DNA of 64,000 nt from Mesobacillus maritimus (GTDB lineage: Bacteria > Bacillota > Bacilli > Bacillales > Cytobacillaceae): positions 1 to 64,000 of the forward strand of contig NZ_JAMBNR010000004.1 of NCBI RefSeq assembly GCF_023715205.1, read 5' to 3'. The translations under genes and the position numbers were made by a program. The notes under the pieces were generated by a model. That model made no database searches and was not told the origin of the DNA. It saw nothing but the letters and a program-made list of their open reading frames with translations. Shown here one piece after another: positions 10,882-25,290 of this stretch. The first letter of the stretch is position 1. Every line of letters begins with the position of its first letter.

Positions 10882-11925
10882 ATGGCGAATGCCTATAAGC
10901 AAGCCGGAGTGGATATCGAAGCTGGCTATCAAGCCGTTGAGAAAATGAAAAAGCATGTCCAGCGTACGGTAAGACCGGGTGTCATTGGTGGCCTAGGCGG
11001 TTTTGGAGGCATGTTTGATTTATCAACTTTAGGCCTAAAAGAGCCTGTGCTTATTTCAGGAACGGATGGGGTTGGAACAAAACTTATCCTCAGCATGTTG
11101 ATGGAAAAGCATGATAGTATTGGCATTGACGCTGTGGCCATGTGTGTGAACGATATTGTTGTTCAAGGAGCGGAACCAATTTATTTCCTTGATTATATTG
11201 CTTGCGGCAAGTCGGAACCGGAACGGATTGAAGCGATTGTAAAAGGAATTGCTGACGGCTGTGAGCAGGCGGGGTGTGCACTTGTCGGTGGTGAAACGGC
11301 AGAGATGCCTGGTATGTATGAGGAACACGAATATGATTTAGCGGGTTTTGCGGTTGGAGCATGTGAAAAGTCAGCTCTAATTACAGGCGAAACCATTAAA
11401 GCTGGAGATGTCTTGATTGGGCTTGCTTCGAGTGGAATTCACAGCAACGGGTATTCGCTCGTTCGAAAAGTACTTTTAGAAGAAGCGGGTTTAAAGCTGG
11501 ATCAATATGTTGCTGATTTAGACAATACACTCGGAGATGAATTGCTTAAGCCAACAAAGATTTATGTTAAACCACTGCTTTCAGCGCTGAAGAAATTTCA
11601 GTTGAAAGGTATGGCCCATATCACTGGCGGAGGATTTATTGAAAATATTCCAAGAATGCTTCCAGATGGACTAGGTGCTATTATTGAAGAAGGCAGCTGG
11701 AGAATTCCTCCTATTTTTACGGTGTTAGAATCACTTGGTAAGCTAGATCGCCAGGAAATGTATAACATTTTCAACATGGGAATTGGAATGGTGGTGGCTA
11801 TTTCACCAGAGGAAGCACCCGAAGTTCTGGCCCACTTTACTAGCTGTGGGGAAGAAGCTTCCGTCATTGGGAAGGTGAACACCGAACCAGGGGTGAGCAT
11901 TCGTTTGAGTGGAGGATCACGATGA
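10882..11925 (+). CDS. purM: AIR synthetase PurM
   Basis: Phosphoribosylformylglycinamidine cyclo-ligase: closes the imidazole ring of FGAM to AIR with [18 protein letters not shown] at the start, [22 protein letters not shown], and [12 protein letters not shown] are signatures of the PurM/PurL superfamily. ATG occurs at 10876 and 10882. GGCGGAGG ends at 10874, too close to the first, so the second (347 residues, MANAYKQAG) is chosen. It overlaps purN by 4 bases. Confidence 0.96.
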   Translation: MANAYKQAGVDIEAGYQAVEKMKKHVQRTVRPGVIGGLGGFGGMFDLSTLGLKEPVLISGTDGVGTKLILSMLMEKHDSIGIDAVAMCVNDIVVQGAEPIYFLDYIACGKSEPERIEAIVKGIADGCEQAGCALVGGETAEMPGMYEEHEYDLAGFAVGACEKSALITGETIKAGDVLIGLASSGIHSNGYSLVRKVLLEEAGLKLDQYVADLDNTLGDELLKPTKIYVKPLLSALKKFQLKGMAHITGGGFIENIPRMLPDGLGAIIEEGSWRIPPIFTVLESLGKLDRQEMYNIFNMGIGMVVAISPEEAPEVLAHFTSCGEEASVIGKVNTEPGVSIRLSGGSR

Positions 11926-12506
11926 AAAAAATCGCCATTTTTGCTTCAGGAAATGGAAGTAATTTTCAAGCAATGGTTGAGAGTGTAAAGAACGGAACAC
12001 TCCCAGTTGAAATTGGCTTGCTTGTTTGTGACCGCCCAGATGCTTATGCGATTAAACGTGCAAATCGTGAGGGAGTTCCTACTTATCATTTTAGTCCAAA
12101 AGACTTTAGTGGAAAACGAGAATATGAGACCCGCCTCCTTGCAATTTTACAAGAGTTTGGAATTGAATTTATCGTATTAGCGGGGTATATGCGTCTAATA
12201 GGTTCGACGCTTTTAGAAGCGTATGAGGGGAAGATTGTGAATATTCACCCTTCCTTGCTACCAGCATTTCCTGGCAAGGATGCAATTGGGCAGGCATTGG
12301 CCGCTGGGGTTGACTGTACAGGAGTAACCGTCCATTTTGTCGATGCGGGGATGGATACGGGGAAAGTGATTGCCCAGCAGGCCATTGATATTCTCCCAGG
12401 GGATACGAGTGAAACATTGCAAGAAAAGATTCAAATGGTTGAACATGTATTATATCCAGCTGTCGTAAAAAAGCTATTGAGCGAAAAGAAGGAGACCATA
12501 CAATGA
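11922..12506 (+). CDS. purN: GAR transformylase PurN
   Basis: 194 residues. Transfers a formyl group from 10-formyltetrahydrofolate to [15 protein letters not shown] binds phosphate; [13 protein letters not shown] carries catalytic Asn and His; GCTVHFVD-like ([16 protein letters not shown]) carries the catalytic Asp. It overlaps purM and purH through ATGA junctions, so it depends on translational coupling. Confidence 0.97.
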   Translation: MKKIAIFASGNGSNFQAMVESVKNGTLPVEIGLLVCDRPDAYAIKRANREGVPTYHFSPKDFSGKREYETRLLAILQEFGIEFIVLAGYMRLIGSTLLEAYEGKIVNIHPSLLPAFPGKDAIGQALAAGVDCTGVTVHFVDAGMDTGKVIAQQAIDILPGDTSETLQEKIQMVEHVLYPAVVKKLLSEKKETIQ

Positions 12507-14041
12507 CAAAAAAACGCGCACTAATATCAGTATCAGACAAAAATGGAATTGTTGAGTTTGCTCGAGAGCTGGTTGAGCTAGGGTTTGAAATTGTCTCGAC
12601 AGGTGGGACAAAGAATGCTCTTGCGTCTGCAGGAGTGCCGGTGATCGGAATTAGCGAAGTAACAAACTTTCCGGAAATTTTAGAAGGACGCGTCAAAACA
12701 CTTCATCCGAATATTCATGGAGGACTCCTCGCAAAGGTTGGCGAAGAAGGACACCGTCAGCAGTTGGAAGAGCATGGGATTACTCCAATTGAATTGGTTT
12801 GTGTCAATTTGTACCCGTTCCAACAGACAATTGCAAAACCAGATGTAACGGTAGAAGATGCAATTGAAAATATTGATATCGGTGGTCCAGCGATGCTGCG
12901 TGCTTCTGCTAAGAACCATGAGTACATTACGGTGGTTGTTGATCCAGTAGATTATCAAACGGTTCTTGATGAATATAAGCAAAATGGACGTACAGAGGCA
13001 GCTACACGCCGAAAGTTAGCCGCAAAAGTATTCCGCCACACAGCTGCTTATGACAGTATGATTGCGGAGTATATGACCAATCTTGCTGGTGAAGAAAATC
13101 CAGAAAAATTAACGGTTACATATGAGTTAAAGCAAAGTTTGCGTTACGGTGAAAACCCTCACCAAAAAGCAGCGTTTTACCGTAAGCCACTTGGATCCGC
13201 GTTTTCTGTTGCAAATGCCGAGCAGCTTCATGGAAAAGAGCTTTCTTACAACAATATCAATGATGCAGATGCGGCATTACAAATTGTAAAAGAGTTTTCT
13301 GAACCGGCTGCAGTAGCGGTTAAGCATATGAATCCTTGCGGTGTTGGGACCGGGAAGAATGTATATGATGCATTCACGAAAGCGTTCGAAGCAGATCCTG
13401 TTTCGATTTTCGGTGGAATTATCGCTTTCAACCGCGAAGTGGATGCGGAAACAGCTCGTAAGCTTTATGAAATTTTCTTAGAAATTATTATTGCTCCGTC
13501 CTTTACGGAAGAAGCAATGGATATTTTAACAGGCAAGAAAAACCTTCGTCTGTTAACTGTTCCTTTTAATCAAGATGGAAAAGCTGAAATGAAGCTCACT
13601 ACAATTGAAGGTGGTTTGCTTGCACAAGAATTCGATCAGTATGGTTTTGATCAAGCAACAATTTCAGTTCCAACAAAGCGTGAACCAACAGAGGAAGAGT
13701 GGGAAGCACTTAAGCTTGGCTGGAGCATTGTAAAGCATGTGAAGTCGAATGCCATTGTTGTTTCAGGAAAAGACAAAACATTAGGAATTGGTGCTGGACA
13801 AATGAATCGTGTTGGCGCTGCGAAAATTGCCTTAGAACAGGCTGGCTCTCAAGCGGAAGGAGCAGCGTTAGCGTCAGATGCTTTCTTCCCAATGGATGAT
13901 ACAGTCGAAGTGGCAGCAAAAGCAGGAATCTCCGCTATCATTCAACCAGGTGGGTCAATCCGTGACCAGGATTCAATTAAAAAAGCGGATGAATATGGAA
14001 TTGCGATGGTGTTTACAGGGGTTAGACATTTTAAACACTAA
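12503..14041 (+). CDS. purH: bifunctional AICAR transformylase / IMP cyclohydrolase PurH
   Basis: 512 residues, the final two steps to IMP. The N-terminal MGS-like cyclohydrolase domain (about 1-195) has [22 protein letters not shown] and NLYPF. The C-terminal AICARFT domain has [19 protein letters not shown] and the His/Lys region of the formyl transferase. It overlaps purN by 4 bases. It is followed by a 157-base gap with a phased repeat before purD. Confidence 0.98.
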   Translation: MTKKRALISVSDKNGIVEFARELVELGFEIVSTGGTKNALASAGVPVIGISEVTNFPEILEGRVKTLHPNIHGGLLAKVGEEGHRQQLEEHGITPIELVCVNLYPFQQTIAKPDVTVEDAIENIDIGGPAMLRASAKNHEYITVVVDPVDYQTVLDEYKQNGRTEAATRRKLAAKVFRHTAAYDSMIAEYMTNLAGEENPEKLTVTYELKQSLRYGENPHQKAAFYRKPLGSAFSVANAEQLHGKELSYNNINDADAALQIVKEFSEPAAVAVKHMNPCGVGTGKNVYDAFTKAFEADPVSIFGGIIAFNREVDAETARKLYEIFLEIIIAPSFTEEAMDILTGKKNLRLLTVPFNQDGKAEMKLTTIEGGLLAQEFDQYGFDQATISVPTKREPTEEEWEALKLGWSIVKHVKSNAIVVSGKDKTLGIGAGQMNRVGAAKIALEQAGSQAEGAALASDAFFPMDDTVEVAAKAGISAIIQPGGSIRDQDSIKKADEYGIAMVFTGVRHFKH

Positions 14042-14079
14042 GGTAAGCATCGAGTTCTCGCTTCCTTTTAATTCCAATT

Positions 14080-15470
<1,391 letters not shown>

Positions 15471-15573
15471 AATAAATGGTAATCAGTAGATACTTTTTTG
15501 ATACTTAAGGGTCGTGTAAAGATTACTCCTGAACGGGTTCCACTTCCTATCATAAAAATTAAAATTGTAAGTC

Positions 15574-15616
15574 AAAATGAGTGTCAATTTGCATATGAAA
15601 TTGACACTCATTTTTT
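15574..15616 (+). terminator. purine operon terminator
   Basis: AAAATGAGTGTCAATTT (15574-15590) pairs with AAATTGACACTCATTTT (15598-15614), 7-base loop, then T-run. Strong rho-independent terminator about 100 bases after purD. Confidence 0.93.
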
Positions 15617-15710
15617 AGTTGTGTAAAGCCATTTTGGTAGAAATAACATTAAAAATATTTGCAGGGAAAAATGATCCTTGATTGATAGCCAATTTAACTA
15701 AAAAATTTAA

Positions 15711-15905
15711 AAATAAGCGGAAGTTTTCCGGTTAGCCTGCAGAATAGAGCTCTCTGTTCGGGAAATATAAGCGGGTATTTTCCGCTTAAATAAAGAAAAA
15801 TTACCTATTTTTACGTTTCTTGAGACAATAGTCGGAATCTATCCGTCTATTTAAGCAGTTTTGAATGCTCTTATCGGAGTAAGGGGAATTCTCCGCTTAT
15901 CTATT
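15711..15905. repeat. degenerate AAGCGG/CCGCTT palindromic repeats
   Basis: Four short palindromic blocks of the form (A)AGCGG-N(6-8)-(T)CCGCTTA start near 15715, 15769, 15830 and 15881. Spacings are 54, 61 and 51 bp, so looser than the other arrays. No coding frame spans them. They lie between the pur terminator and a second terminator-like hairpin. Confidence 0.55.
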
Positions 15906-15974
15906 AAACTTTCCGGACTCATCCCTCTTTTTTGAGTAGGGGCAGAATATTGAGGGGCGTTAGTAACGGGAACC

Positions 15975-16013
15975 AAAAAAATGGCGCAGTATAGTGAACT
16001 GAGCCATTTTTTT
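15975..16013. terminator. bidirectional terminator-like hairpin
   Basis: AAAAAATGGC (15976-15985) pairs with GCCATTTTTT (16003-16012), with an inner CAGT/ACTG stem. A-run before and T-run after allow termination on both strands; on the minus strand it can end the gene at 16173-16466. Confidence 0.75.
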
Positions 16014-16014
16014 A

Positions 16015-16105
16015 ATTAGGTTCTTTTCTCAAACTTTGTGCTTTTCACATTTATGAAAAAAGACCTTGCAAATTAAATTTAAACATACGAAATGGGGGCT
16101 TTCTT
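16015..16105 (+). repeat. MITE-like dispersed repeat, copy C (degenerate)
   Basis: Begins AGGTTCTTTTCTCAAACTTTG, which matches the left end of copy B at 63.6 kb, continues with GCTTTT and later AAAAAGACCTTGCAAATT and TTTAAACATACGAAATGG, matching inner parts of copies A, B and D. The right third is missing. It begins directly after a terminator. Confidence 0.6.
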
Positions 16106-16172
16106 TTGTATCAATAGGGAGAACTTTACTACATAGTGGAATACTCTGTTGTCAAAGTAACACCAGCTAGGT

Positions 16173-16466
16173 TTATTTGCTATATTCGTTATCACTCTCT
16201 AAATTGGAGTTTGAATGATGAGTGTCGTGCGATTGGTTATGATCACCACTTATGCGTTCTTGTCCCTCTTGGTAAAGAGCAGTCAGTGGACAATAGCGAA
16301 CGATTCCTTCAGCAATTTTCATCGCACTTAGAACGGCAACGACTAGATAGGAGCTTGTATTCCAAGGTCTTTTGACCATTTTAGCGGTTGCCCAACTAAG
16401 AAAAGTAAACCCACAAGTAATTCGAATCATGGCGTTCAGTATGCCAATATTCTGCTTCACGTCCAT
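16173..16466 (-). CDS. DUF2892 (YgaP-like) small membrane protein
   Basis: 97 residues, the only supported minus-strand gene. The N-terminal part (about 1-62: NIGILNAMIRITCGFTFLSWATAK and LVVAVLSAMKIAEGIVRYCPLTALY) matches the YgaP-type DUF2892 domain with two transmembrane helices and the YCP motif. The C-terminal tail from about 70 is hydrophilic and His/Ser/Asn-rich. AGGAGG lies 8 bases upstream of the start. The function is unknown. It is divergent from yerA. Confidence 0.85.
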   Translation of the reverse strand: MDVKQNIGILNAMIRITCGFTFLSWATAKMVKRPWNTSSYLVVAVLSAMKIAEGIVRYCPLTALYQEGQERISGDHNQSHDTHHSNSNLESDNEYSK

Positions 16467-16653
16467 TTTTTGGCCTCCTATAAAAATATTACCAATTTTG
16501 CATTTCTTTACTGCGTTAAATTGTAAAATATGTTACGATTAAACTAACAATGAAAGGGCTTTCTTTTTTTCAGAAAGAAGCCTCTTTTAGAATATTTTAA
16601 AGAAATTAGGGCCAACCGAGGGCCAATAAAATAGAGATGGAGAGGGATACCGT

Positions 16654-18396
16654 ATGGAACAGCGTTACCGATGGAAGAACAAACAGTTACGGGACCATGT
16701 AGCCGTTTTGGACGGCACCCTTTCACCGACAATATTATTGAAAAATGCTACTTATTTAAATCAAGCTTTTCGTAAGTGGATGACAGCTAATATTTGGATC
16801 TATAAAGATCGAATCGTCTATGTCGGTGATATGTTACCTAGCTGTACAGATCAATGTGAAATAATCGATTGTAGCGAAGGCTATATCGTACCAGGTTATA
16901 TTGAGCCGCACGCTCATCCTTTCAAATTATATAATCCCCAAACCTTAGCGACGTATGCATCTCAGCACGGGACAACGACAATGATTAATGACAATATGGT
17001 GTTAGCATTGCAGTTGGATAAAAAGAAAGCCTTTTCATTTATCCGAGAAATGCAAAAACACCCTGTGACCACGTATTGGTGGTGTCGTTATGATAGCCAA
17101 TCTGAGATTCATGACGAAGAAGTCATTTTCTCAAACAGCAATATTAAATCATGGCTTGAACAGGATTTTGTGGTACAAGGTGGCGAATTGACAGGTTGGC
17201 CGAAACTTCTTGATGGAGATGACATGATGCTCCACTGGATGCAGGAAACAAAAAGGCTTAATAAGAAAATTGAAGGTCATTTCCCAGGGGCTTCTGAAAA
17301 GACCTTAGCGAAAATGATGTTATTCGGGACAGACTGTGACCATGAAGCGATGACGGGGGAAGAAGTCAAACGTCGGCTGATGCAAGGGTATATGGTCTCA
17401 CTTAGACATTCGTCTATCCGCCCAGATCTTCCACGTTTGTTAGATGAAATTCATGAGATGGACATTGCCGCTTATGATCGGATGATGCTTAACTCTGATG
17501 GGTCATCTTGTGCATGTTATGAGAATGGCGTTACAGATAAGCTAATTAAAATTGCGATTGAACACGGGGTTCCAGTTATTGATGCCTACAATATGGCGAC
17601 CATTAATATTGCCCGTTATTACAATTTTGAAGATTTACACGGAACGATAGCAACTGGAAGGATTGCGAATCTTAATTTCCTTAAGGAGACAGATGAACCT
17701 ACACCAGTTTCAGTGTTAGCCAAAGGTCAGTGGGTAAAGCGCAATGGCGAACAAATTAAAGATTCTATACCTGAATTGAACTGGGCAAAATTTGGTTTAT
17801 CTCCACTAGAAATGGATTGGTCACTTGATAGTGACGATATGCAATTTTCAATGCCTTTTGGAATTCAAATGGAAAACTCGGTTATTACGAAGCCTTATTC
17901 CATTGCGATTGATGTTTCAGAGGATGAGCTGCCAAAAGAACATGACGAGTGCTTTTTTATGCTACTAGACCGTAATGGCAAGTGGCGCATTAATACGATA
18001 ATCAAAGGGTTTGCCAAGCAACTAGATGGATTAGCTAGTACATTCTCGAGTACAGGCGACATCATTTTGATTGGAAAAAATAAAAACGATATGCAGTCTG
18101 CGTTTAATCGTATGAAAGAAATTGGCGGTGGGATTGTCATTTACGAAAACGGTCAGTCTGTTTATGAACTCCCACTTACCCTTACAGGCACGATGTCAGA
18201 TCAGCCGATTGAAGAATTAATCACACTTGAGAGTAACTTATATCACTATTTGAAGGATAAAGGCTATCCGTTTATTGATCCGATTTATTCATTGATGTTC
18301 TTTTCCGCTACGCATCTTCCGTATATTCGTGTCACACAACATGGAATTTACGATGTTATGAACAAAACGGTACTCTTTCCGACGATAATGCGTTAA
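16654..18396 (+). CDS. yerA: adenine deaminase-like amidohydrolase YerA
   Basis: 580 residues, the size of B. subtilis YerA. Amidohydrolase superfamily: GYIVPGYIEPHAHP has the HxH metal site, EGHFPGASE and FGTDCDHEAMTGEE follow as in adenine deaminases, and the C-terminal 150 residues resemble the adenine deaminase C-terminal domain. It would deaminate adenine or a related purine to hypoxanthine, fitting its place after the pur operon, but YerA's activity is less well established than that of AdeC. The start is ATG 16654 after GGAGAGGG. Confidence 0.85.
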   Translation: MEQRYRWKNKQLRDHVAVLDGTLSPTILLKNATYLNQAFRKWMTANIWIYKDRIVYVGDMLPSCTDQCEIIDCSEGYIVPGYIEPHAHPFKLYNPQTLATYASQHGTTTMINDNMVLALQLDKKKAFSFIREMQKHPVTTYWWCRYDSQSEIHDEEVIFSNSNIKSWLEQDFVVQGGELTGWPKLLDGDDMMLHWMQETKRLNKKIEGHFPGASEKTLAKMMLFGTDCDHEAMTGEEVKRRLMQGYMVSLRHSSIRPDLPRLLDEIHEMDIAAYDRMMLNSDGSSCACYENGVTDKLIKIAIEHGVPVIDAYNMATINIARYYNFEDLHGTIATGRIANLNFLKETDEPTPVSVLAKGQWVKRNGEQIKDSIPELNWAKFGLSPLEMDWSLDSDDMQFSMPFGIQMENSVITKPYSIAIDVSEDELPKEHDECFFMLLDRNGKWRINTIIKGFAKQLDGLASTFSSTGDIILIGKNKNDMQSAFNRMKEIGGGIVIYENGQSVYELPLTLTGTMSDQPIEELITLESNLYHYLKDKGYPFIDPIYSLMFFSATHLPYIRVTQHGIYDVMNKTVLFPTIMR

Positions 18397-18449
18397 AATA
18401 TAAAAGTAAAAGTTTGTGCAGCGGGAACTGTTTATTAGGGGTGTTTAGT

Positions 18450-19466
18450 GTGCTTAAGAAATGGCTTGTAACATCTGTTGCCGCGATTATGATGGTAACA
18501 GGATGCAGTCAGGATAAAGAACCTGTAGAAGAACAACCGGAGAAACAAGTTGACGAAGAGATTGTTAAGGATACGGAGCTTTCTTTTCAATATCCGTTAT
18601 CGGGATTGAAAACGGAGGAAGAACCAGGTGATCGAGCTGTAGCCGTTGTTGTCAATAACCACCCAAAAGCGAGACCACAATCCGGACTGACTCAATCCGA
18701 CATCGTTTATGAAGTCCTTGCTGAAGGAAATGTAACAAGATTTCTCGCAATTTTTGAAAGTGAGCACCCAGAAAAAATTGGACCGGTGCGGAGCGCACGT
18801 GACTATTTTATTGAAATAGCTAAAGGATATGATAGCTTATTTATTGCCCATGGTTATAGTCCTGAGGCAAAGGATATGCTGAGGAACGGAACAATTGACC
18901 ATCTAAATGGCATTCAATACGATGGTTCATTATTTAAGCGCGTTGATTTCCGTCAAGCGCCACATAACTCCTATATTTCTTATGAGAATATCGAAAAAGG
19001 AGCGAAAAAGAGCGGTTATCTTTTAAATAAGGCACCAGAAGCATTAACTTTCTATAAGGAAGAGCAACTGGATCAGATCACTGGAGAGGAAACGATCGAA
19101 GCGAGCGTTTCTTATGGCAACTCAACGTTTGATATTCGATATGAGTATGACTCTGACGCAGAGAAGTATCACCGGTTCTCTGTTGGAGAAGATACAGTGG
19201 ACTTAGATTCCGGAGAATCAATATTACTCGATAATGTATTCATTGTTGAAATGGATCATAAAGTGGCGGACAATCAAGGTCGCAAAGAGATTGACTTGAT
19301 TTCGGGGGGACGTGGTTACCTTCTCCAAAAAGGGGTTAGGACCGAAGTCGAATGGAAAAATATAGATGGAAGAATTCTCCCGTTTGTAAATGGAGAAAGA
19401 GTAAAACTAGTTCCGGGAAAGACATGGATTAACATTGTTCCGAATATCGGTCAAGTCACATTTTAA
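18450..19466 (+). CDS. yerB: DUF3048 lipoprotein YerB
   Basis: 338 residues from GTG 18450. The signal peptide MLKKWLVTSVAAIMMVTGC has a lipobox VTGC with lipidated Cys19, so it is an extracellular lipoprotein. The rest is the DUF3048 family: VVVNNHPKARPQSGL, LAIFESEHPEKIGPVRSARDY and FRQAPHNSYI are characteristic. The frame is open from 18414, but that start would be TTG without a ribosome binding site; AGGGGT lies 8 bases before GTG 18450. It follows yerA by 53 bases, likely the same operon. Confidence 0.88.
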   Translation: MLKKWLVTSVAAIMMVTGCSQDKEPVEEQPEKQVDEEIVKDTELSFQYPLSGLKTEEEPGDRAVAVVVNNHPKARPQSGLTQSDIVYEVLAEGNVTRFLAIFESEHPEKIGPVRSARDYFIEIAKGYDSLFIAHGYSPEAKDMLRNGTIDHLNGIQYDGSLFKRVDFRQAPHNSYISYENIEKGAKKSGYLLNKAPEALTFYKEEQLDQITGEETIEASVSYGNSTFDIRYEYDSDAEKYHRFSVGEDTVDLDSGESILLDNVFIVEMDHKVADNQGRKEIDLISGGRGYLLQKGVRTEVEWKNIDGRILPFVNGERVKLVPGKTWINIVPNIGQVTF

Positions 19467-19513
19467 TTCAAGTTATGATTCTGAAAGGAATTATTGATTA
19501 AGGAGTAGGATGC

Positions 19514-19837
19514 ATGCAAATTGATAAATTAAGAGGGAAAGAACTTGATCAGCTTTTTAAAGCGGTCTTATCCCTAAAAGATATGGAAGAATGTTACCGC
19601 TTTTTTGATGATCTTTGTACTGTAAACGAAATTCAATCACTAGCGCAGCGACTTGAAGTTGCTCGTATGTTACGTGAAAAAAACACGTATCACAAGATTG
19701 AGACTGAAACAGGAGCAAGTACAGCTACAATCTCACGTGTAAAACGTTGTTTAAATTACGGCAATGATGCGTATGAAATGGCACTTGAGCGCATTAAGGG
19801 GAACGAAGCAGAAGTAAGTCAGGAAACAAATGAATAG
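19514..19837 (+). CDS. yerC: YerC, TrpR-like DNA-binding protein
   Basis: 107 residues of the YerC/YecD family within the TrpR superfamily. The helix-turn-helix spans about residues 50-80 (LAQRLEVARMLREKNTYHKI and TGASTATISRVKRCLNYG). The start is ATG 19514 after AAGGAGTAGG. It has a terminator directly behind it. The target genes are not known to me. Confidence 0.9.
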   Translation: MQIDKLRGKELDQLFKAVLSLKDMEECYRFFDDLCTVNEIQSLAQRLEVARMLREKNTYHKIETETGASTATISRVKRCLNYGNDAYEMALERIKGNEAEVSQETNE

Positions 19838-19852
19838 TACTTTTAGCGAATT

Positions 19853-19880
19853 AAAACTGGGGCGATGCTTCCAGTTTTTT
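19853..19880 (+). terminator. terminator after yerC
   Basis: AAAACTGG pairs with CCAGTTTT around a GGCGATGCTT loop, followed by T-run. Confidence 0.9.
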
Positions 19881-20051
19881 GTTTTTTAAAGATCCCTTTA
19901 AATGTTCAGATAGTTTTTAATAGGCTGACCCTGGATGACTTTTTTAAAAGACGGAATTCCCCTTGAAGAGAAGAAAAATAGGATTACGGTTTGTTCAAAA
20001 CCTTTGTTTTCAAAAAACGGTGTTGAGTTGCAATCTTTCCTTTGCTTTCCT

Positions 20052-20080
20052 TTTTGATTGAAACAAACAAATGCTATAAT
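20052..20080 (+). promoter_or_regulatory. pcrB-pcrA-ligA promoter
   Basis: Perfect -10 TATAAT at 20075-20080 with TTTTGA at 20052-20057 (17 bp); TTGATT at 15 bp is the alternative -35. Confidence 0.65.
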
Positions 20081-20118
20081 GGTTTAATGGAATTAGAGTG
20101 AATGGAGGAAACACTGGG

Positions 20119-20811
20119 ATGTATGATATTCGCCAATGGCGGCATGTGTTTAAGCTTGACCCAAATAAAGAAATTTCAGACCGTGATTTAGAAAGAATCT
20201 GCGAATCGGGAACCGATGCAATAATTGTTGGTGGCAGTGACGGAGTGACCCTTGAAGGGGTGTTAGATTTGATGTCTCGTGTTCGTCGCTATACGGTTCC
20301 CTGCATCCTTGAGGTGTCTGAGGCTGAAGCAATCACCCCAGGTTTTGATTTGTATTTCATCCCAACTGTTTTAAATAGCAGTGATACAAAGTGGGTGACA
20401 GGGCTTCATCATGACGCCGTGAAGGAATATGGAGATATTATGGACTGGGATGAAATTTTAATTGAAGGCTATTGCATTTTAAATGGCGATTGTAAAGCTG
20501 CTAAGCTAACAAATGCGAAAACGAATTTAACCGTAGATGATGTAAGAGCCTATGCCATGATGGCAGAAAAAATGTTTCAGTTACCGATTTTCTATTTGGA
20601 ATATAGTGGAATATATGGAGACCCTAAAGTAGTCGCAGAGGTCAAAAAGACACTAGAAAAAACGGTCCTCTTTTACGGGGGAGGCATTTATACAAGTGAG
20701 CAAGCAACTGAAATGGGAGAAGTCGCAGATGTCATTGTCGTCGGTAATGCATTATATGAAGATTTAGATGAGGCATTAAAGACAGTAAATGTTGTAAAGG
20801 CGAAATTGTAA
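20119..20811 (+). CDS. pcrB: heptaprenylglyceryl phosphate synthase PcrB
   Basis: 230 residues from ATG 20119, starting [17 protein letters not shown] as in B. subtilis PcrB. TIM-barrel enzyme that joins sn-glycerol-1-phosphate and heptaprenyl diphosphate to an archaeal-type ether lipid. [18 protein letters not shown] and [11 protein letters not shown] form the phosphate and glycerol phosphate site. An upstream in-frame GTG (20098) contains the GGAGG itself, so the ATG is preferred. It is followed by pcrA. Confidence 0.95.
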   Translation: MYDIRQWRHVFKLDPNKEISDRDLERICESGTDAIIVGGSDGVTLEGVLDLMSRVRRYTVPCILEVSEAEAITPGFDLYFIPTVLNSSDTKWVTGLHHDAVKEYGDIMDWDEILIEGYCILNGDCKAAKLTNAKTNLTVDDVRAYAMMAEKMFQLPIFYLEYSGIYGDPKVVAEVKKTLEKTVLFYGGGIYTSEQATEMGEVADVIVVGNALYEDLDEALKTVNVVKAKL

Positions 20812-20895
20812 TCAGACTTCATAAAAGTAGCTTGTCTGAATTGATAAAGGACGGTAAAATAAGAACAAATGTTTGTATGGTGGTGAGCGGTAATA

Positions 20896-23169
20896 ATGCA
20901 ATTTTTAACAGATCGATTACTAAATGGATTAAATCCACAGCAGCAACTTGCAGTAAAAACTACCGATGGTCCGCTCTTACTTATGGCTGGTGCCGGGAGC
21001 GGAAAAACAAGGGTATTGACCCATCGAATTGGGTATTTAATGGTAGAAAAGCGTGTGAACCCATATAATATCCTCGCGATTACTTTTACTAATAAGGCGG
21101 CAAGGGAAATGCGCGACCGGATTCATGGCATAATGGGGGGCGCAGCAGATGAAATCTGGATTTCAACTTTCCACTCAATGTGTGTGCGAATTCTGCGACG
21201 CGACATTGACCGCTTAGGCTATAATCGGAACTTTACGATTCTTGATTCTGGGGATCAACAATCGGTTATCAAAAGAATTTTAAAAGAAAAGAACATCGAT
21301 CCAAAGAAATTTGATCCGCGTGCGATACTTGGCGCGATTTCTTCGGCTAAGAATGAATTGATTGAGCCTGAAGAGTTTGCCAAAAACGCTGGGGACTATT
21401 ATGCCAATGTCGTTGCTGATGTTTATAAAGAATATCAAAAACAGCTTCGTAAAAACCAAGCTCTAGATTTTGATGATCTTATAATGAAGACGATTGTGTT
21501 GTTTCAACAAGTACCAGAAGTGCTTGAATACTATCAACGTAAGTTCCAGTACATTCACGTGGATGAGTATCAGGATACAAACAGAGCACAGTACATGCTA
21601 GTAAAATTTTTAGCGGCTCGTTTTCAAAACTTGTGTGTTGTAGGGGATTCCGATCAGTCCATTTATCGCTGGCGTGGAGCGGATATTGCCAATATCCTTT
21701 CGTTTGAGAAGGATTATCCTCGTGCACAAGTCATTTTATTAGAACAAAACTATCGCTCGACAAAAAGAATTCTTTTGGCAGCCAATAAGGTTATTGAAAA
21801 CAACCTTAACCGTAAAGCAAAAAACCTTTGGACCGAGAATGCGGAAGGTAATAAAATTGTTTATTTTCGGGCAGAGAGTGAGCAATCTGAGGCTCAGTTT
21901 GTTATTGGAAAGATACAAGAACTTGTTCAAGCTAGAAATCGCAAGCTTTCGGATATTGCGATTTTATATCGGACGAACGCGCAATCGCGTGTAATTGAGG
22001 AATCATTCTTAAAATCCAATCTTGAGTACACGATTGTCGGCGGTACAAAGTTCTATGATCGCAAAGAAATTAAAGATATCCTTGCTTATTTACGTTTGAT
22101 TTCAAATCCAGACGATGACATTAGCTTGCAGCGCATCATTAATGTACCAAAGCGCGCGATTGGCTCTACTTCCATAGATAAAATAGCCAACTTTGCGCAG
22201 ATACATGACATGTCGATGTATCAAGCGCTTGAAAGTGTTGAATTAATTGGGTTAAGCCCAAAAGCAACAAAGGCAGCAGCAGGTTTCCGTGATTTGATTG
22301 GGAATTATACGAATATGCAGGAATACCTTTCTGTGACTGAGTTAGTAGAAGAAATTCTTGATAAATCTGGCTATAGAGAGATGTTAAAAGCAGAGAAATC
22401 ACTAGAGTCAGAAAGTCGCTTAGAAAACCTAGATGAATTTTTAACCGTAACAAATGCATTTGAGGAAAATAGTGAAGATAAAAGTTTAACAGGCTTTTTA
22501 ACAGATTTAGCATTAGTCGCTGATATCGATAAGTTGGATGATGATAGTCAAAAGAGCAGTGATGCTGTTACATTGATGACTCTCCACTCTGCTAAGGGAT
22601 TGGAGTTCCCGGTTGTGTTTTTAATTGGGGTGGAAGAAGGAGTTTTCCCACATAGCCGCTCGTTAATGGAAGAGGCTGAGATGGAGGAAGAGCGTCGTCT
22701 TGCTTATGTTGGGATTACGCGTGCTGAGGAGGAATTGTATATTACCAATGCACAAATGCGTACCCTTTTCGGACGAACTAATATGAACCCGGAATCACGC
22801 TTTATCAAAGAAATCCCAGGTGACTTGATTGAACAGGTTGTTCCAGGGAACCGTCAAAGCGCATCATCCGGAAGAATTGCTTCTCGGCCAGGAGCATCAG
22901 CTAGAGGAGCATTTGGTGGAACTTCTTCCGGACAAGCATTTGGAGGCAACAGACCGTCAAGAAGTGCAGTGACAAGACCAACCACAGCAACTGGTGGAGA
23001 CCAAGCGGATTGGAAAGTTGGCGATAAAGCTCAACACGGAAAATGGGGAACGGGAACGGTCGTCAGTGTGAAAGGTTCTGGCGAAGGAACTGAGCTCGAT
23101 ATTGCGTTTCCAAGCCCAACCGGTGTAAAACGTTTGTTGGCGAAATTTGCTCCAATTACAAAAGTATAA
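20896..23169 (+). CDS. pcrA: ATP-dependent DNA helicase PcrA
   Basis: 757 residues, UvrD/Rep superfamily 1A 3'-5' helicase used in repair and rolling-circle replication. Walker [24 protein letters not shown] (Ia), VDEYQDTN (II), [14 protein letters not shown] (III), EQNYRS (IV), [14 protein letters not shown] (V) and [11 protein letters not shown] (VI) are all present. The C-terminal 55 residues form the Tudor-like RNA polymerase-binding domain (KHGxWGTGxV type). The linker before it is Gly/Ser/Arg-rich. Confidence 0.98.
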   Translation: MQFLTDRLLNGLNPQQQLAVKTTDGPLLLMAGAGSGKTRVLTHRIGYLMVEKRVNPYNILAITFTNKAAREMRDRIHGIMGGAADEIWISTFHSMCVRILRRDIDRLGYNRNFTILDSGDQQSVIKRILKEKNIDPKKFDPRAILGAISSAKNELIEPEEFAKNAGDYYANVVADVYKEYQKQLRKNQALDFDDLIMKTIVLFQQVPEVLEYYQRKFQYIHVDEYQDTNRAQYMLVKFLAARFQNLCVVGDSDQSIYRWRGADIANILSFEKDYPRAQVILLEQNYRSTKRILLAANKVIENNLNRKAKNLWTENAEGNKIVYFRAESEQSEAQFVIGKIQELVQARNRKLSDIAILYRTNAQSRVIEESFLKSNLEYTIVGGTKFYDRKEIKDILAYLRLISNPDDDISLQRIINVPKRAIGSTSIDKIANFAQIHDMSMYQALESVELIGLSPKATKAAAGFRDLIGNYTNMQEYLSVTELVEEILDKSGYREMLKAEKSLESESRLENLDEFLTVTNAFEENSEDKSLTGFLTDLALVADIDKLDDDSQKSSDAVTLMTLHSAKGLEFPVVFLIGVEEGVFPHSRSLMEEAEMEEERRLAYVGITRAEEELYITNAQMRTLFGRTNMNPESRFIKEIPGDLIEQVVPGNRQSASSGRIASRPGASARGAFGGTSSGQAFGGNRPSRSAVTRPTTATGGDQADWKVGDKAQHGKWGTGTVVSVKGSGEGTELDIAFPSPTGVKRLLAKFAPITKV

Positions 23170-23177
23170 ATATGTGA

Positions 23178-25214
<2,037 letters not shown>

Positions 25215-25290
25215 AAATTCGTTTTGAAGTGTAGGGAAAAGCGAATAGAAATATAAATGCTTTTGCCCAATGGAATGAGGTGAAAACGGC

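Noticed and set aside
16136-16375. 79-residue + strand frame
   Set aside because: It is antisense to the DUF2892 gene, which has a clear domain and an AGGAGG site.
16554-16588. Terminator between the DUF2892 gene and yerA
   Set aside because: The stem is short and bulged, and both neighbouring genes start here, so a terminator has no obvious use.
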